This document shows, in pieces, positions 43,016 to 52,188 of a DNA stretch of 64,000 nucleotides (within the stretch, counting starts at the first letter, position 1; each line of letters begins with the position of its first letter). Both the position numbers and the translations under genes were made by a program. The DNA is from a bacterium 1XD42-54 (GTDB lineage: Bacteria > Bacillota > Clostridia > Lachnospirales > Lachnospiraceae): NCBI GenBank assembly GCA_003612585.1, contig RAZH01000002.1, forward strand, positions 62,001-126,000, written 5' to 3'. Below the pieces are notes generated by a model. It ran no database searches and was not told where the DNA came from. It saw nothing but the letters and a program-made list of their open reading frames with translations.

Positions 43016-45427
43016 TTGGATAAAAGCTATATAGCTCCGGAGGTTGCGCTTCGGAAACTGAGGGCTGCGCGGGGCTTGCAGCAGACGATATATATTTACG
43101 GAGCGACCGGCTACGGCAAAACAGAGCTTGTACGGCAGTATCTCTCTAATCGCAGATATCAGTATTTTTCCTGCAGGGAAGACAGAGAAAAACCGGAAGA
43201 AATATTTAGCTTTTGGCCGGAGCGTGAAAAGGGAGCTGGGAAACCGCGTGAAAAAAGAAACACAAAAGATCAGGCTTCCGTCATTGTAGTGGATGACCTT
43301 CATTTGCTGAAAAGCGAGGAGGGACGCGCGCAGATTCTGGAAACGATTGGACGCGGGGAGGTATGGCTGATTTTGATTGGCAGGAGTCCCATGCCGCTCT
43401 GGTTGATGCAGACCTATGTAAAAGAAGGCTTTCTGATTGTTACAGAAGAGGATCTGCGCCTCAAGAAAAAAGAAATTGCAGAATATTTCCAGAGGCAGCA
43501 GCTTTCTTTTACAGAGGAGGAGGCTGCGTACGTTTGGGAACAGACCCAGGGAAACGGCTACGTGGTACGGCACACGGCACTTAAGATGCAGGAGGGAAAA
43601 CGGCCGGGCCCGCAGCTGACACAGGAGATTCAGGAAGCTTTTGTAGATTATCTGGAAAGCTGTATTCTTGTTGAATGGGACAGCGATTTGCTGGAATTTC
43701 TGATGAAGATCAGTGTGGTAGAAGAATTCACCTTGCCGATGGCGGAGCTGGTTTCGGGAGACAGCAGAGTATCAGAGCTTTTGGAACGGGCTTTGGAGGC
43801 GGGGAATTTTCTGACTTGTGAAGAAGGTGTTTACCGGCTCCGTCCGGAGCTGGTGGGTGCGCTCCGAAAAAGGGCGGCAAAAGTATTTGGTTCTGATAAG
43901 ATGGCGGATTATGCTTATAATGCAGGGCTGTATTATGAAATGCATGATCAGATTGTACCTGCGCTTGTGATGTTTGAACAGTGCGGCAGAAAGGAACGCG
44001 TAAAAGATTTGTTGGTTCGCAACGCGCGCTTGAATCCGGGTAACGGACATTATTTTGAACTGCGCCGGTATTATTTACAGATGCGGGAAGAAGAGGTAGA
44101 AGAAAGTGCTGTTTTAATGGCAGGGATGAGTATGCTGTATTCGTTGCTGTTGCAGGAAGACGAGAGCGAATACTGGTATGACAAACTGAAATTGTTTGTG
44201 CAGAAGACAAAAGGAGGCCAGAGGCGGGAAGCACTGAGCAGACTTGTTTATCTTGACATAGCGCTGCCTCACCGCGGGAGCATAGATATGCTTGAGATTA
44301 TGAAACGGGTTCCTTCCCTGCTGTTTAAACGGGGCATTCGGCTGCCGGAATTTTCGGTCACGAGCAATTGTCCGAGTACGATGAATGGAGGAAAAGATTT
44401 TTGCCATTGGAGTAAAGATGACCGGAAGCTGGCAGTTACGGTTGGGAGACTTGTTGAGCGGGTACTGGGGCGTTACGGAAAAGGGCTTGTAAAGGCTGCC
44501 CTTGGCGAAAGCCTGTATGAAAAGGGTGGAGATACGTATGAAATACTGACTCTTCTGACACGCGCGCAGATGGAGACAGAAGGCAGCGGGATGATGGAGA
44601 TAGAATTTGCCGCTGTTGGCCTGCAGGTACGCCTGAATGTTTTTCACGGGGAAATGCAGACTGCCAAAGCGCTGCTCGGCGCTTTTGATGGAAAGGTACG
44701 GGAACAGAGAGCCCTGCAGCTTTTGCCTAATATAGCGGCTTTGAAGTGCCGTCTGGCGTTGTATGAGGGTGACAGGAATACGGTGGAAACCTGGATGGAG
44801 ACAGCACCAGATGAGAAAAAGGAATTTTATGTGATGGAGCGTTACCGGTATTTGACGAAGGTGCGTTGTTATATATTTGCAGGGGCTTATCTTGAAGCAC
44901 AATCCCTCCTGGAAAAACTGAGGTATTACGCAGAGAAATTTCACCGTATTTATATACGTATGGAGGTCAATCTGCTTTCTGCAATTGTAAAGCAGCGTAT
45001 GGGAGGAGAATGGAAAGAAGACTTTCTGGCAGCTCTCAAAGAGGCGGGGAAGTATCATTTCTTTCGTCTGATCAGTGAAGAGGGAGCAGCGGTAAAAGCG
45101 CTGTTTGCATCTGCGGGACGGTCTTTTTTGGAGCAGGAGCTGCCAGATAAAGAATGGTTCTCACGCCTGTTATTGGAAACCGGGGAGGTGGCAGTGCGTT
45201 ATCCGGTTTATCTGAAACGACAGCTTGCGCAGATGCCGGATTTCTGTGAGACGGCATTAGCCATTCTTCGGTTACAGGCAGAAGGACTGAGTGTGAACCA
45301 GATTTCGGAGCGGCTTTCCATGAAAGCAGCAACCGTGAAATATCATACAAAAGAGAATTACCGGAAGCTTGGAGTGTCGGGGAAAACGGATGCTGTGCTG
45401 GCTGCACGGAATCTTGGGATTTTATAG
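43016..45427 (+). CDS. MalT-like LuxR family (LAL) transcriptional regulator
   Basis: 803 residues from TTG 43016 (AAGGTGGGGG upstream). A P-loop, YGATGYGKTELVR, lies near residues 28-40, with Walker B-type VIVVDDLHLL and IGRSPMPLWLMQ in a STAND ATPase layout. Residues 290-700 are helical, TPR-like repeats, typical of MalT. The last 65 residues are a LuxR HTH: ILRLQAEGLSVNQISERLSMKAATVKYHTKENYRKLGV. It is a large ATP- and ligand-dependent activator. The 1443-residue surface protein gene starts 24 bp later in the same direction, so it may be co-transcribed or regulated by it. Confidence 0.9.
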   Translation: MDKSYIAPEVALRKLRAARGLQQTIYIYGATGYGKTELVRQYLSNRRYQYFSCREDREKPEEIFSFWPEREKGAGKPREKRNTKDQASVIVVDDLHLLKSEEGRAQILETIGRGEVWLILIGRSPMPLWLMQTYVKEGFLIVTEEDLRLKKKEIAEYFQRQQLSFTEEEAAYVWEQTQGNGYVVRHTALKMQEGKRPGPQLTQEIQEAFVDYLESCILVEWDSDLLEFLMKISVVEEFTLPMAELVSGDSRVSELLERALEAGNFLTCEEGVYRLRPELVGALRKRAAKVFGSDKMADYAYNAGLYYEMHDQIVPALVMFEQCGRKERVKDLLVRNARLNPGNGHYFELRRYYLQMREEEVEESAVLMAGMSMLYSLLLQEDESEYWYDKLKLFVQKTKGGQRREALSRLVYLDIALPHRGSIDMLEIMKRVPSLLFKRGIRLPEFSVTSNCPSTMNGGKDFCHWSKDDRKLAVTVGRLVERVLGRYGKGLVKAALGESLYEKGGDTYEILTLLTRAQMETEGSGMMEIEFAAVGLQVRLNVFHGEMQTAKALLGAFDGKVREQRALQLLPNIAALKCRLALYEGDRNTVETWMETAPDEKKEFYVMERYRYLTKVRCYIFAGAYLEAQSLLEKLRYYAEKFHRIYIRMEVNLLSAIVKQRMGGEWKEDFLAALKEAGKYHFFRLISEEGAAVKALFASAGRSFLEQELPDKEWFSRLLLETGEVAVRYPVYLKRQLAQMPDFCETALAILRLQAEGLSVNQISERLSMKAATVKYHTKENYRKLGVSGKTDAVLAARNLGIL

Positions 45428-45451
45428 AAAACGAAACTAGGAGGAATAAGG

Positions 45452-48400
45452 ATGCAAGGATCAGGAAAAAGGTTTCTGGCAATTCTGGTTAGCGCAGCTA
45501 TGCTGACTGCAACAGCCGGAGCACCGGTTAGCGCGGCAGAAAAAGAAGAAATAGCGGCCGCATTGGAAAACGGGGAACAGAAGGCTACAGAGACGGCAGA
45601 AATATCGAAAGAGGAGGCCGTGACCTCAGAGACGAAAGCATCGGAGGAAACAGAGACAAAACCGGAGGAAACGGAAACGCCAAAGCTGCCAGAGACATCA
45701 GATACGTCCGAAGGACAATCAGAACCAGAGACACCGGAAATGCCGCAGCAGTCGGAAGTGTCGTCAGAAACAAAGCCGCCGAAGACAGAGGAGACATCAA
45801 ATGTGTCTGAAGGACAATCAGAATCAGAGACTTTGGAAACACCGCAAGGGCCGAAAGAGCCATCCGAAAATGGGAAGCCAGAGACTGTAGATACATCAGA
45901 TAAACCTGAAACACCATCCGAAACGCCGGGAATTTTGAATATGACACAAGCCCTGGCAGCGGAATCTGCCGGGCTGCCTGACACGGATACATCTGTACCG
46001 GAAGTTTCAGGAAAAACGGTACTTTCCGGTGAGGAGAATACATCGGGAATGATTGATGTACCAGAACCGTCTGAATTATCAAAGCCGGAGTTTTATGCGC
46101 TCAATGATGCGTTTGAAGTGGACGGAATCAAATATAAGGAAGTCGGAGCAGGCAGGGTTCGCCTGATGGAAGGCAAACAGGCAAGCGGGAACCTGGTTAT
46201 ACCGGAAATGGTCAAAAAGCCCGGAACACAGAAAGAATATCGGGTGGTTTCGATTGAAGGAAGGGCATTTGCAAGCAACAAAAATCTGACTGGAATTACT
46301 CTTCCCTCAAGCCTGACCAGCATTGGAACTTATGCATTTTCAGGGTGCAGCGCTCTGACAGGGAACCTGGTTTTACCTGAAGGCCTGGCGGAGCTCGGGG
46401 ATTATGCATTTCAGAGCTGTGCAGGTCTTTCCGGGGATATCAGACTGCCGGACAGCCTGTTGAATATTGGAATCAGTGCTTTTTATGGATGCAGCGGTTT
46501 TAATGGAAGCCTGGTTCTGCCGGGAAATCTGACTTACCTTGGAAAGAGTACGTTCGATGGATGCAGCGGGCTGCAGGGAACCGTGCTTCTGCCGGACAGC
46601 CTGAATGTAATCGAGACATACGCTTTTTCGAGATGCCAGTTTACGTGTGAGGCATCATCAGAATCAGTTGCAGCACTGGCGTATGGTTCAGGATATCGTA
46701 ACATAACGCTGAATGGCGTTCTGTATGAACCGGCGCCGATAAACACTTCTACTTTTCGTGTTGATGACTTTTATTATAAAATAATTGATAAAGAAAAAGG
46801 ATATGTTCAATTAAGTTCGTCTCCAAGCACGGTATCAGGCGTTGTGACAATTCCGGATCGTGTCACGTATCAGGAAAAAACGTATCAGGTAACAGAAATC
46901 GGGCCAATGGCCTTTCATTCGAAAAAGAATATAACCGGAGTGATTTTTCCGGAAGGCCTGCTTCATATAGGAGATTCTGCTTTTGACTACTGTACTGGCC
47001 TTAGCGGAACCCTGACATTGCCGGACAGCCTGGTCAGCATCGGGGCAGAGGCTTTCATGGAATGTACCGGCCTGAGTGGGAATCTGATTTTTCCAGAAAA
47101 TATGAAAAGCATAGGAAAATTTGCTTTTATGAATTGTACAGGCTTCAATGGATCTTTACAATTACCGGACAGCATTACAAATATCGGGGAAAGTGCCTTT
47201 TTTAACTGCTGTAACCTGAGAGGAACTCTGACATTGCCGTCTGGTCTGACGAAAATATCTCAGAATGCATTTTATAATTGCAGCCGTCTGACTGGAATAC
47301 TGACAATTCCGGACAGTGTTACGGGACTGGGCAGCACGGCATTTCAGCTGTGCAGCGGTATTACAGAGTTTCAGGTTGGAAAAGGGGTACAGAGTATCGG
47401 AAGTTCCGCGTTTCCTTCTGGAGCCAAGCTGGTGACGGGCAGCCCTCAGGTTCAGCTTTTGCTGGTAGAATATCTGAGATTGAATGAGATCCCGGCCGCT
47501 TTTTGGGACGGGCAGGAAGATGTGCCGGGCGGTGCGATAGTTACCGTAGAGAAAGATGCTGTGATTTCCGGTGACATTACGATTGGTGAGGAAGCGCAGG
47601 TAAGGATTGCTCCGGATGTTACGGTCACTGTTTCCGGAAAGCTGACAGTGGAAGGAACTGTTACCGTGGAAGGAATTTTGCTGGCAGACGGCACAATTAA
47701 TGTCACAGAAACAGGTACGATTGTCAGGAGAAAACAGGAGCAGCTTGAGATTCAGGATATAGGGAACAGAACGTATGGGGATGACAGCTTTACACTGGCT
47801 GTAAACGGCGGAAGTGGTGTAGGTGCTGTGACATTTGAAAGTTCTGATCCGTCTGTGCTGAGTATTTCAGGTAATACAGCGACAATCCGAAAGGCAGGAA
47901 CTGTTGTTATTACGGCGACAAAATCGGAGGATTATACATTTAAAGAAACGTCAGCGATACAGCCTGTTGATATTGAACGGAAAAGAGTTACAATTCAGGC
48001 AGAAAATATTTCTGTGAAGAAAGAAGAGCAGCTCCCGGGATTCACGTATGTGCCCTTGACACTGGCGTATCAAGATCGTATCGAAACAGAGCCGGTATTA
48101 ACCAGCAGTGTAATAGATACAGGGGTGATCGGTGAATATTCAATTGAGATTAAAGGAGCAGTACTGACCAATCATGACAGCTATGTGATTGAATATGTTC
48201 CGGGGATTTTGAGGGTGACAGATAATCTCTATACACTTAAGGTAAATAACAGTGGGGATGGAGCAACAGCATCAGGAGAGTTCCATCCAGGAGAACGGAT
48301 TGAGCTTCATGCCGGAACCAGAAATGAGTATGTGTTTGATGGCTGGATTTCTGACAATGGCGGTGTGTTTGAGGACGCAGCTTCACCGGATACTGGTTTT

Positions 48401-49783
48401 ATTATGCCAAAAGCGGATGTAGTGATTACTGCAAACTGGAAAAAAGAAGAGGGACCTTCTGATAATAATGAAGGAGGAACCGGCGGCAACGGAGGAACCG
48501 GAAGTAACGAAGAGGGAACCGGCGGCAACGGAGGAACCGGAAGTAACGAAGAGGGAACCGGCGGCAACGGAGGTTCCGGAAGCAATGAAGGAGGAACTGG
48601 CGGTAACGGAGGTTCCGGCGATAACGAAGGAAACAAGAAACCGGACAATGACAAAAAAACAGAAGAAAAAAGAAAAGATGATAGAAAGGTGACAGAGCCT
48701 GCAATCGGAACTGTTTCCGTAGATGCTGAGAAGGATGGTAAGGATGGAACTATTTCTGTGAACATAACAGAAGCACATATCAGTCAGGCGGTTCAGGCAG
48801 CAAAGGATGCAGCAGCAGACAGGGATGTAAATGCAGGAGATATTTCAATTAAGATTCAGGTTACATTTGAGGAAGATGGTTCAGATGAGAATAGGGTGAA
48901 TCATCTGAAAGTCAATCTTTCGTCTGAGGTACAGAAGCAGATGAAAGACAATAAAATCAGCCGGGTTACGTTTGCAGCCGAAAAGCCGGGCATCTCCGTA
49001 GGGCTTGATCTGAATGCTGTCGTGGCAGTCAATGATCAGGCGAAAGGAGATGTGCAGCTGGTCATCACGTGCGCAGATTCCACCAAGCTTTCCGGGGAAG
49101 CACAGGTTGCAATTGGAAGCCGTCCGGCGTTTGAACTGAACATTTTATACGGCAGTGATCAGCAGATGATCACAGATTTTGGTTCCGGGAAAATGCACGT
49201 TGCAGTTCCATATGAATTACAGAAAGAAGAAAATCCGGGAGGAATGCAGGCAGTTTACGTGAGCGAAGAGGGAGAAGCCACGTATTTGATTAATTCTGTT
49301 TACAGCAGCGGCAAAAAGGTGGCGTATTTTGCAGCAGACTGTCCCGGAATCTATGGACTGGGGTATCGAACACCAGCTTCCTGCAAAGATGTGAAAACCC
49401 ACCCGGCAAAAGATGATATGGAATTTGTAATCAGCCGGAAACTGATGGAACCGCTTGAAGATGGGGTGTTCGGCCCGGAAGAACCGGTAACGGTGGAGCA
49501 GTTTACCGCTTGTTTTGAAAAACTGACTGGGATAGATGTGACCACTGGCCTTGAACGTTATTTTGCCGGAGCAGATACATGGCAGACTCTTACGCGTGCA
49601 CAGGCGTGCTGTCTGCTGCGCCATTATACGGAACATACCATTTCTGGTTCTGTATCAGAAGGCTGGCTGAGAAATACTTCCGGCAGTTGGGCATACTATC
49701 AGGATGGCAGAAAGCTGACCGGAATTCATACCATAGACGGGTTGTGGTATGAATTTGGTAAAGACGGTTTGCTGAAAGGATAA
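45452..49783 (+). CDS. Secreted BspA-like leucine-rich-repeat surface protein
   Basis: 1443 residues, ATG 45452 after AGGAGGAATAAGG. Signal peptide (KRFLAILVSAAMLTATAGAPVSA). A Glu/Thr/Ser/Pro-rich stalk covers about 30-210. Two LRR_5 (BspA-type) blocks follow, near 270-400 and 485-645, each opened by the same kind of cap: DGIKYKEV...VSIEGRAFASNKNLTGI and DDFYYKII...TEIGPMAFHSKKNITGV. So cap plus repeats was duplicated. After this come MBG/Ig-like parts (QDIGNRTYGDDSFTLAVNGG; RKRVTIQAENISVKKEE), an InlB-like repeat (RNEYVFDGWISDNGG), a Gly/Asn linker of four 13-residue repeats, an unknown domain, an SLH-like part near 1315-1395 and a choline-binding-type repeat (GLWYEFGKDG) at the C-terminal end. 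It has no membrane anchor at the end, so it would be held non-covalently. It may bind host or bacterial glycans; the ligand is unknown. Confidence 0.88.
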   Translation: MQGSGKRFLAILVSAAMLTATAGAPVSAAEKEEIAAALENGEQKATETAEISKEEAVTSETKASEETETKPEETETPKLPETSDTSEGQSEPETPEMPQQSEVSSETKPPKTEETSNVSEGQSESETLETPQGPKEPSENGKPETVDTSDKPETPSETPGILNMTQALAAESAGLPDTDTSVPEVSGKTVLSGEENTSGMIDVPEPSELSKPEFYALNDAFEVDGIKYKEVGAGRVRLMEGKQASGNLVIPEMVKKPGTQKEYRVVSIEGRAFASNKNLTGITLPSSLTSIGTYAFSGCSALTGNLVLPEGLAELGDYAFQSCAGLSGDIRLPDSLLNIGISAFYGCSGFNGSLVLPGNLTYLGKSTFDGCSGLQGTVLLPDSLNVIETYAFSRCQFTCEASSESVAALAYGSGYRNITLNGVLYEPAPINTSTFRVDDFYYKIIDKEKGYVQLSSSPSTVSGVVTIPDRVTYQEKTYQVTEIGPMAFHSKKNITGVIFPEGLLHIGDSAFDYCTGLSGTLTLPDSLVSIGAEAFMECTGLSGNLIFPENMKSIGKFAFMNCTGFNGSLQLPDSITNIGESAFFNCCNLRGTLTLPSGLTKISQNAFYNCSRLTGILTIPDSVTGLGSTAFQLCSGITEFQVGKGVQSIGSSAFPSGAKLVTGSPQVQLLLVEYLRLNEIPAAFWDGQEDVPGGAIVTVEKDAVISGDITIGEEAQVRIAPDVTVTVSGKLTVEGTVTVEGILLADGTINVTETGTIVRRKQEQLEIQDIGNRTYGDDSFTLAVNGGSGVGAVTFESSDPSVLSISGNTATIRKAGTVVITATKSEDYTFKETSAIQPVDIERKRVTIQAENISVKKEEQLPGFTYVPLTLAYQDRIETEPVLTSSVIDTGVIGEYSIEIKGAVLTNHDSYVIEYVPGILRVTDNLYTLKVNNSGDGATASGEFHPGERIELHAGTRNEYVFDGWISDNGGVFEDAASPDTGFIMPKADVVITANWKKEEGPSDNNEGGTGGNGGTGSNEEGTGGNGGTGSNEEGTGGNGGSGSNEGGTGGNGGSGDNEGNKKPDNDKKTEEKRKDDRKVTEPAIGTVSVDAEKDGKDGTISVNITEAHISQAVQAAKDAAADRDVNAGDISIKIQVTFEEDGSDENRVNHLKVNLSSEVQKQMKDNKISRVTFAAEKPGISVGLDLNAVVAVNDQAKGDVQLVITCADSTKLSGEAQVAIGSRPAFELNILYGSDQQMITDFGSGKMHVAVPYELQKEENPGGMQAVYVSEEGEATYLINSVYSSGKKVAYFAADCPGIYGLGYRTPASCKDVKTHPAKDDMEFVISRKLMEPLEDGVFGPEEPVTVEQFTACFEKLTGIDVTTGLERYFAGADTWQTLTRAQACCLLRHYTEHTISGSVSEGWLRNTSGSWAYYQDGRKLTGIHTIDGLWYEFGKDGLLKG
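48476..48631 (+). repeat. Four 39-bp tandem repeats encoding a Gly/Asn linker
   Basis: Four units of 39 bp coding GTGGNGGTGSNEE with small changes (S for T, G for E) between 48476 and 48631. They form a flexible linker inside the BspA-like protein. Copy number is probably variable between strains. Confidence 0.92.
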
Positions 49784-49824
49784 TTAAATCTTCAGGTAAG
49801 ACTTCAGGCAAATGAAGTTGGAAT

Positions 49825-49880
49825 GAAAAAAGGCATATGGAATAGCAAAGGAAAGAAGCTTTGTGATCCATATGCTTTTT
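49825..49880 (+). terminator. Rho-independent terminator after the LRR surface protein
   Basis: GCATATGGA (49833-49841) pairs with TCCATATGC (49867-49875), with A residues before and T residues after. It can work on both strands. Confidence 0.85.
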
Positions 49881-50025
49881 TGTAGCCCATTCAAGAGACA
49901 ATGTGTAAGGGAATCAAGCTTCCTTTTGCCTGCGTGGCTTGAAATATGGCAGACTTCATGATAAGATAATTTTAATCGTTGGAAATATTTTGATAATAAA
50001 AAACAGAGCGCATGAGGTGTTGCGG

Positions 50026-50403
50026 ATGCAGATTAATTTAAGTTCAGATGGTTACGAGATCGTTGACAGCAGGCAGGTTTTTCTATTTGAGGCGAGTAAG
50101 GATTTAAAGCTGGATATCAGAGCAGATAACGGCTTTTCTTTTTCTGTTGTTTTAGTTTTTTTGAAGGATTCCTCAGGGAAACAGGAGATTAGGCAGGAAG
50201 TTAGGGAAAATACGCTTCATCTGTCGTGTATGAATTTTATGGATAAGGGAACCGGCCTTATTACACCAAAAAAGATAGCAGAGATCGAAGACAGAGCGCT
50301 GTTTTTGATGTTTTGGTCTTCCGTGCACGGAGATCTGAACGGGAAGGTCAGAAGTGTAAGATATACCCTGTTTTTTGAAAGACAGCCGGAGGAGAGTGAA
50401 TAA
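50026..50403 (+). CDS. Small beta-rich protein, similar to DUF6864
   Basis: 125 residues from ATG 50026, with GAGGTG seven bases upstream. It appears to be all beta: MQINLSSDGYEIVDSRQVFLFEASKDLKLDIRADNGFSF, then NTLHLSCMNFMDKGTGLITPKKIAEI, then RALFLMFWSSVH and RSVRYTLFFE. The pattern matches the DUF6864 family as I remember it, but this is not certain. The stop codon touches the start of the HipA-like kinase gene with no gap, so the two are translated together. It may be a partner or inhibitor of that kinase. Confidence 0.6.
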   Translation: MQINLSSDGYEIVDSRQVFLFEASKDLKLDIRADNGFSFSVVLVFLKDSSGKQEIRQEVRENTLHLSCMNFMDKGTGLITPKKIAEIEDRALFLMFWSSVHGDLNGKVRSVRYTLFFERQPEESE

Positions 50404-51645
50404 ATGGGAGCGAATCGGCTGATTACAAACGGGTCGTATGTATTAAATGAGAAAGCGGTTCAAAACAAAACCAAAAAACGGCTTGCGTATGAAGTGATGC
50501 ACATGGACCGGCGGGTGGCAAGTATTTCGTCCATTGGGAATGTAAAGATTTTTGATGAGGCTTTTATGCCATTTGACCTTTATCTTGAGCAGGAAGAGGA
50601 ACACGACATTGAGACAATGATGAACAATGTCAACAATTTTTACCATTGGTGTGCATCGCGTGTTCTGTCGCTGGACCGGAAATATGCAAAGGAAATTTTA
50701 AACAGTATCGGTGTGGCTCAGGCTGTGACAGATAAGGACCGCGCAGAGATTTCTCTGTCATATCACTGCGTCTCTCTGACGGATGTTTTCTGGGTCAGGG
50801 GCCAGGAGGAAGATGTTGCATTTGCAGAGCTGAATCTGTACGACAATACATTAAATGAGGCAGTTGTAGAGCTGTCCTTGAAAGGCCGGCAGATGACAGT
50901 CACAAATGAGGAGCTGGCGCCGGATTTATCAACAAAAGGCTGCTTTCCCAAAGCATGGATCCGCGGTGAAGGCGGCTTTCGTCTCCTGAAAGGGGGAAAC
51001 GAATCTGCCGTGAACAGGGAATTGCTGGCAAGCGCGGTCTGCCAGTGTTTTGATGTCAGGCAGGTGAGGTACCGAAAGCATATTTATGAGGGGCAGGTGG
51101 TTACGGAGAGCGATATCATAACGTCAAAGGAATACTCTATGGTTTCAAAGATGGCGTTTGATATTTATGCGTGTAATCATGATCTGGATACACTTGAGAT
51201 CTGTAAGCGTCTGGACCCGGTAACTTATTATGGTATGAATATTCTGGATTATCTGACCGGGAATACGGACCGCCATCCGGAAAACTGGGGGTTTTTGGTG
51301 GATAACAGCACAAATCAGTGTATTTCTCTGTATCCGCTGATGGATTTTAATCAGTGTTTTTTGTCTTATGACAATCTGGAAGGTGCAAGCTGCCAGACCG
51401 TATTACCGCTTCGAATGACACAGAGAGAGGCGGCTATCGAAGCAGTCAAAGCGATCGGGCTGCGGCAGATCGCAAAGATCGATATGGGCTGGTTTGGGAC
51501 AATGGAAAAAGAAGCAGAAATGTTTCTGTTACGGCTTGCAGAATTGAAACATTATGAATCGAAACGTTATGAATCAAAACGTGACGAAAGGACAGAAAAG
51601 GATGAATCTGATACAAAAGATAGAAGCGTACCGTCCATGGAATGA
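50404..51645 (+). CDS. HipA-like Ser/Thr protein kinase
   Basis: 413 residues, ATG 50404 directly after the preceding stop. The kinase part has GGFRLLKGG (ATP-binding Lys196), SAVNRELLASAVC (Glu206), YYGMNILDYLTGNTDRHPENWGF with the catalytic Asp289-x-His291-xx-Asn294, and PLMDFNQCF with the metal-binding Asp314. This is the HipA/CtkA fold. The N-terminal 170 residues differ from classical HipA and include YHCVSLTDVFWVRGQEEDV. The last 30 residues are charged (KRYESKRDERTEKDESDTK) and overlap the Nudix gene by 44 bp. No HipB-type HTH antitoxin is present beside it. It probably phosphorylates a cell protein; target unknown. Confidence 0.85.
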   Translation: MGANRLITNGSYVLNEKAVQNKTKKRLAYEVMHMDRRVASISSIGNVKIFDEAFMPFDLYLEQEEEHDIETMMNNVNNFYHWCASRVLSLDRKYAKEILNSIGVAQAVTDKDRAEISLSYHCVSLTDVFWVRGQEEDVAFAELNLYDNTLNEAVVELSLKGRQMTVTNEELAPDLSTKGCFPKAWIRGEGGFRLLKGGNESAVNRELLASAVCQCFDVRQVRYRKHIYEGQVVTESDIITSKEYSMVSKMAFDIYACNHDLDTLEICKRLDPVTYYGMNILDYLTGNTDRHPENWGFLVDNSTNQCISLYPLMDFNQCFLSYDNLEGASCQTVLPLRMTQREAAIEAVKAIGLRQIAKIDMGWFGTMEKEAEMFLLRLAELKHYESKRYESKRDERTEKDESDTKDRSVPSME

Positions 51646-52162
51646 ACAGGAAGCAAAGGACCGGGAGCTGATTCTGGAATGCCTGCGCCGGGAACCGGAT
51701 ATTTTTACAAGAAAAAATGTCCTGGCGCATATGACAGCTTCAGGCTGGGTGGTGAATCCGGCGCGGGACAGAGTATTGATGGCGTATCACAGGATTTTTG
51801 ATTCCTGGTCATGGCTTGGCGGACATGCGGACGGGCAGGAGGATCTGCTGGCTGTGGCAGTACGTGAAGTGCAGGAGGAGAGTGGGCTTCAGGAAGTATG
51901 TCCGGTATCAGAGGATATTTTTTCTCTGGAGGTGTTGACCGTAGACGGCCATATAAAGCGTGGGGCATATGTGGCTTCTCATCTGCATTTGAATGTTACG
52001 TATCTTCTGGAGGCTTCCGATGAGGAAGCGTTGTCTGTGAAAGAGGATGAAAACAGCGCTGTGGCCTGGTTTGGCCTGCAGGAGACCGTGAAGGTTTCCA
52101 CGGAGCCATGGCTTCGGGAGCACATTTACGGAAAATTAAACGAAAAACTTCATTTCATGTAA
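51602..52162 (+). CDS. Nudix hydrolase
   Basis: 186 residues, ATG 51602, with AAAAGG just before it. The Nudix box is complete: GGHADGQEDLLAVAVREVQEESGL, matching GX5EX7REUXEEXGU. The N-terminal part includes ILECLRREPDIFTRKNVLAHMTASGWVV and DRVLMAYHRIFDSWSWLGGHADG, which resembles the NADH pyrophosphatase/MutT-like group found in Lachnospiraceae. It removes a nucleoside diphosphate from some substrate. It begins inside the HipA-like gene, so these belong to one transcript, but whether the functions are linked is open. Confidence 0.88.
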   Translation: MNLIQKIEAYRPWNEQEAKDRELILECLRREPDIFTRKNVLAHMTASGWVVNPARDRVLMAYHRIFDSWSWLGGHADGQEDLLAVAVREVQEESGLQEVCPVSEDIFSLEVLTVDGHIKRGAYVASHLHLNVTYLLEASDEEALSVKEDENSAVAWFGLQETVKVSTEPWLREHIYGKLNEKLHFM

Positions 52163-52188
52163 GGTTATGAGAGAGGAAAAGTACGAAA

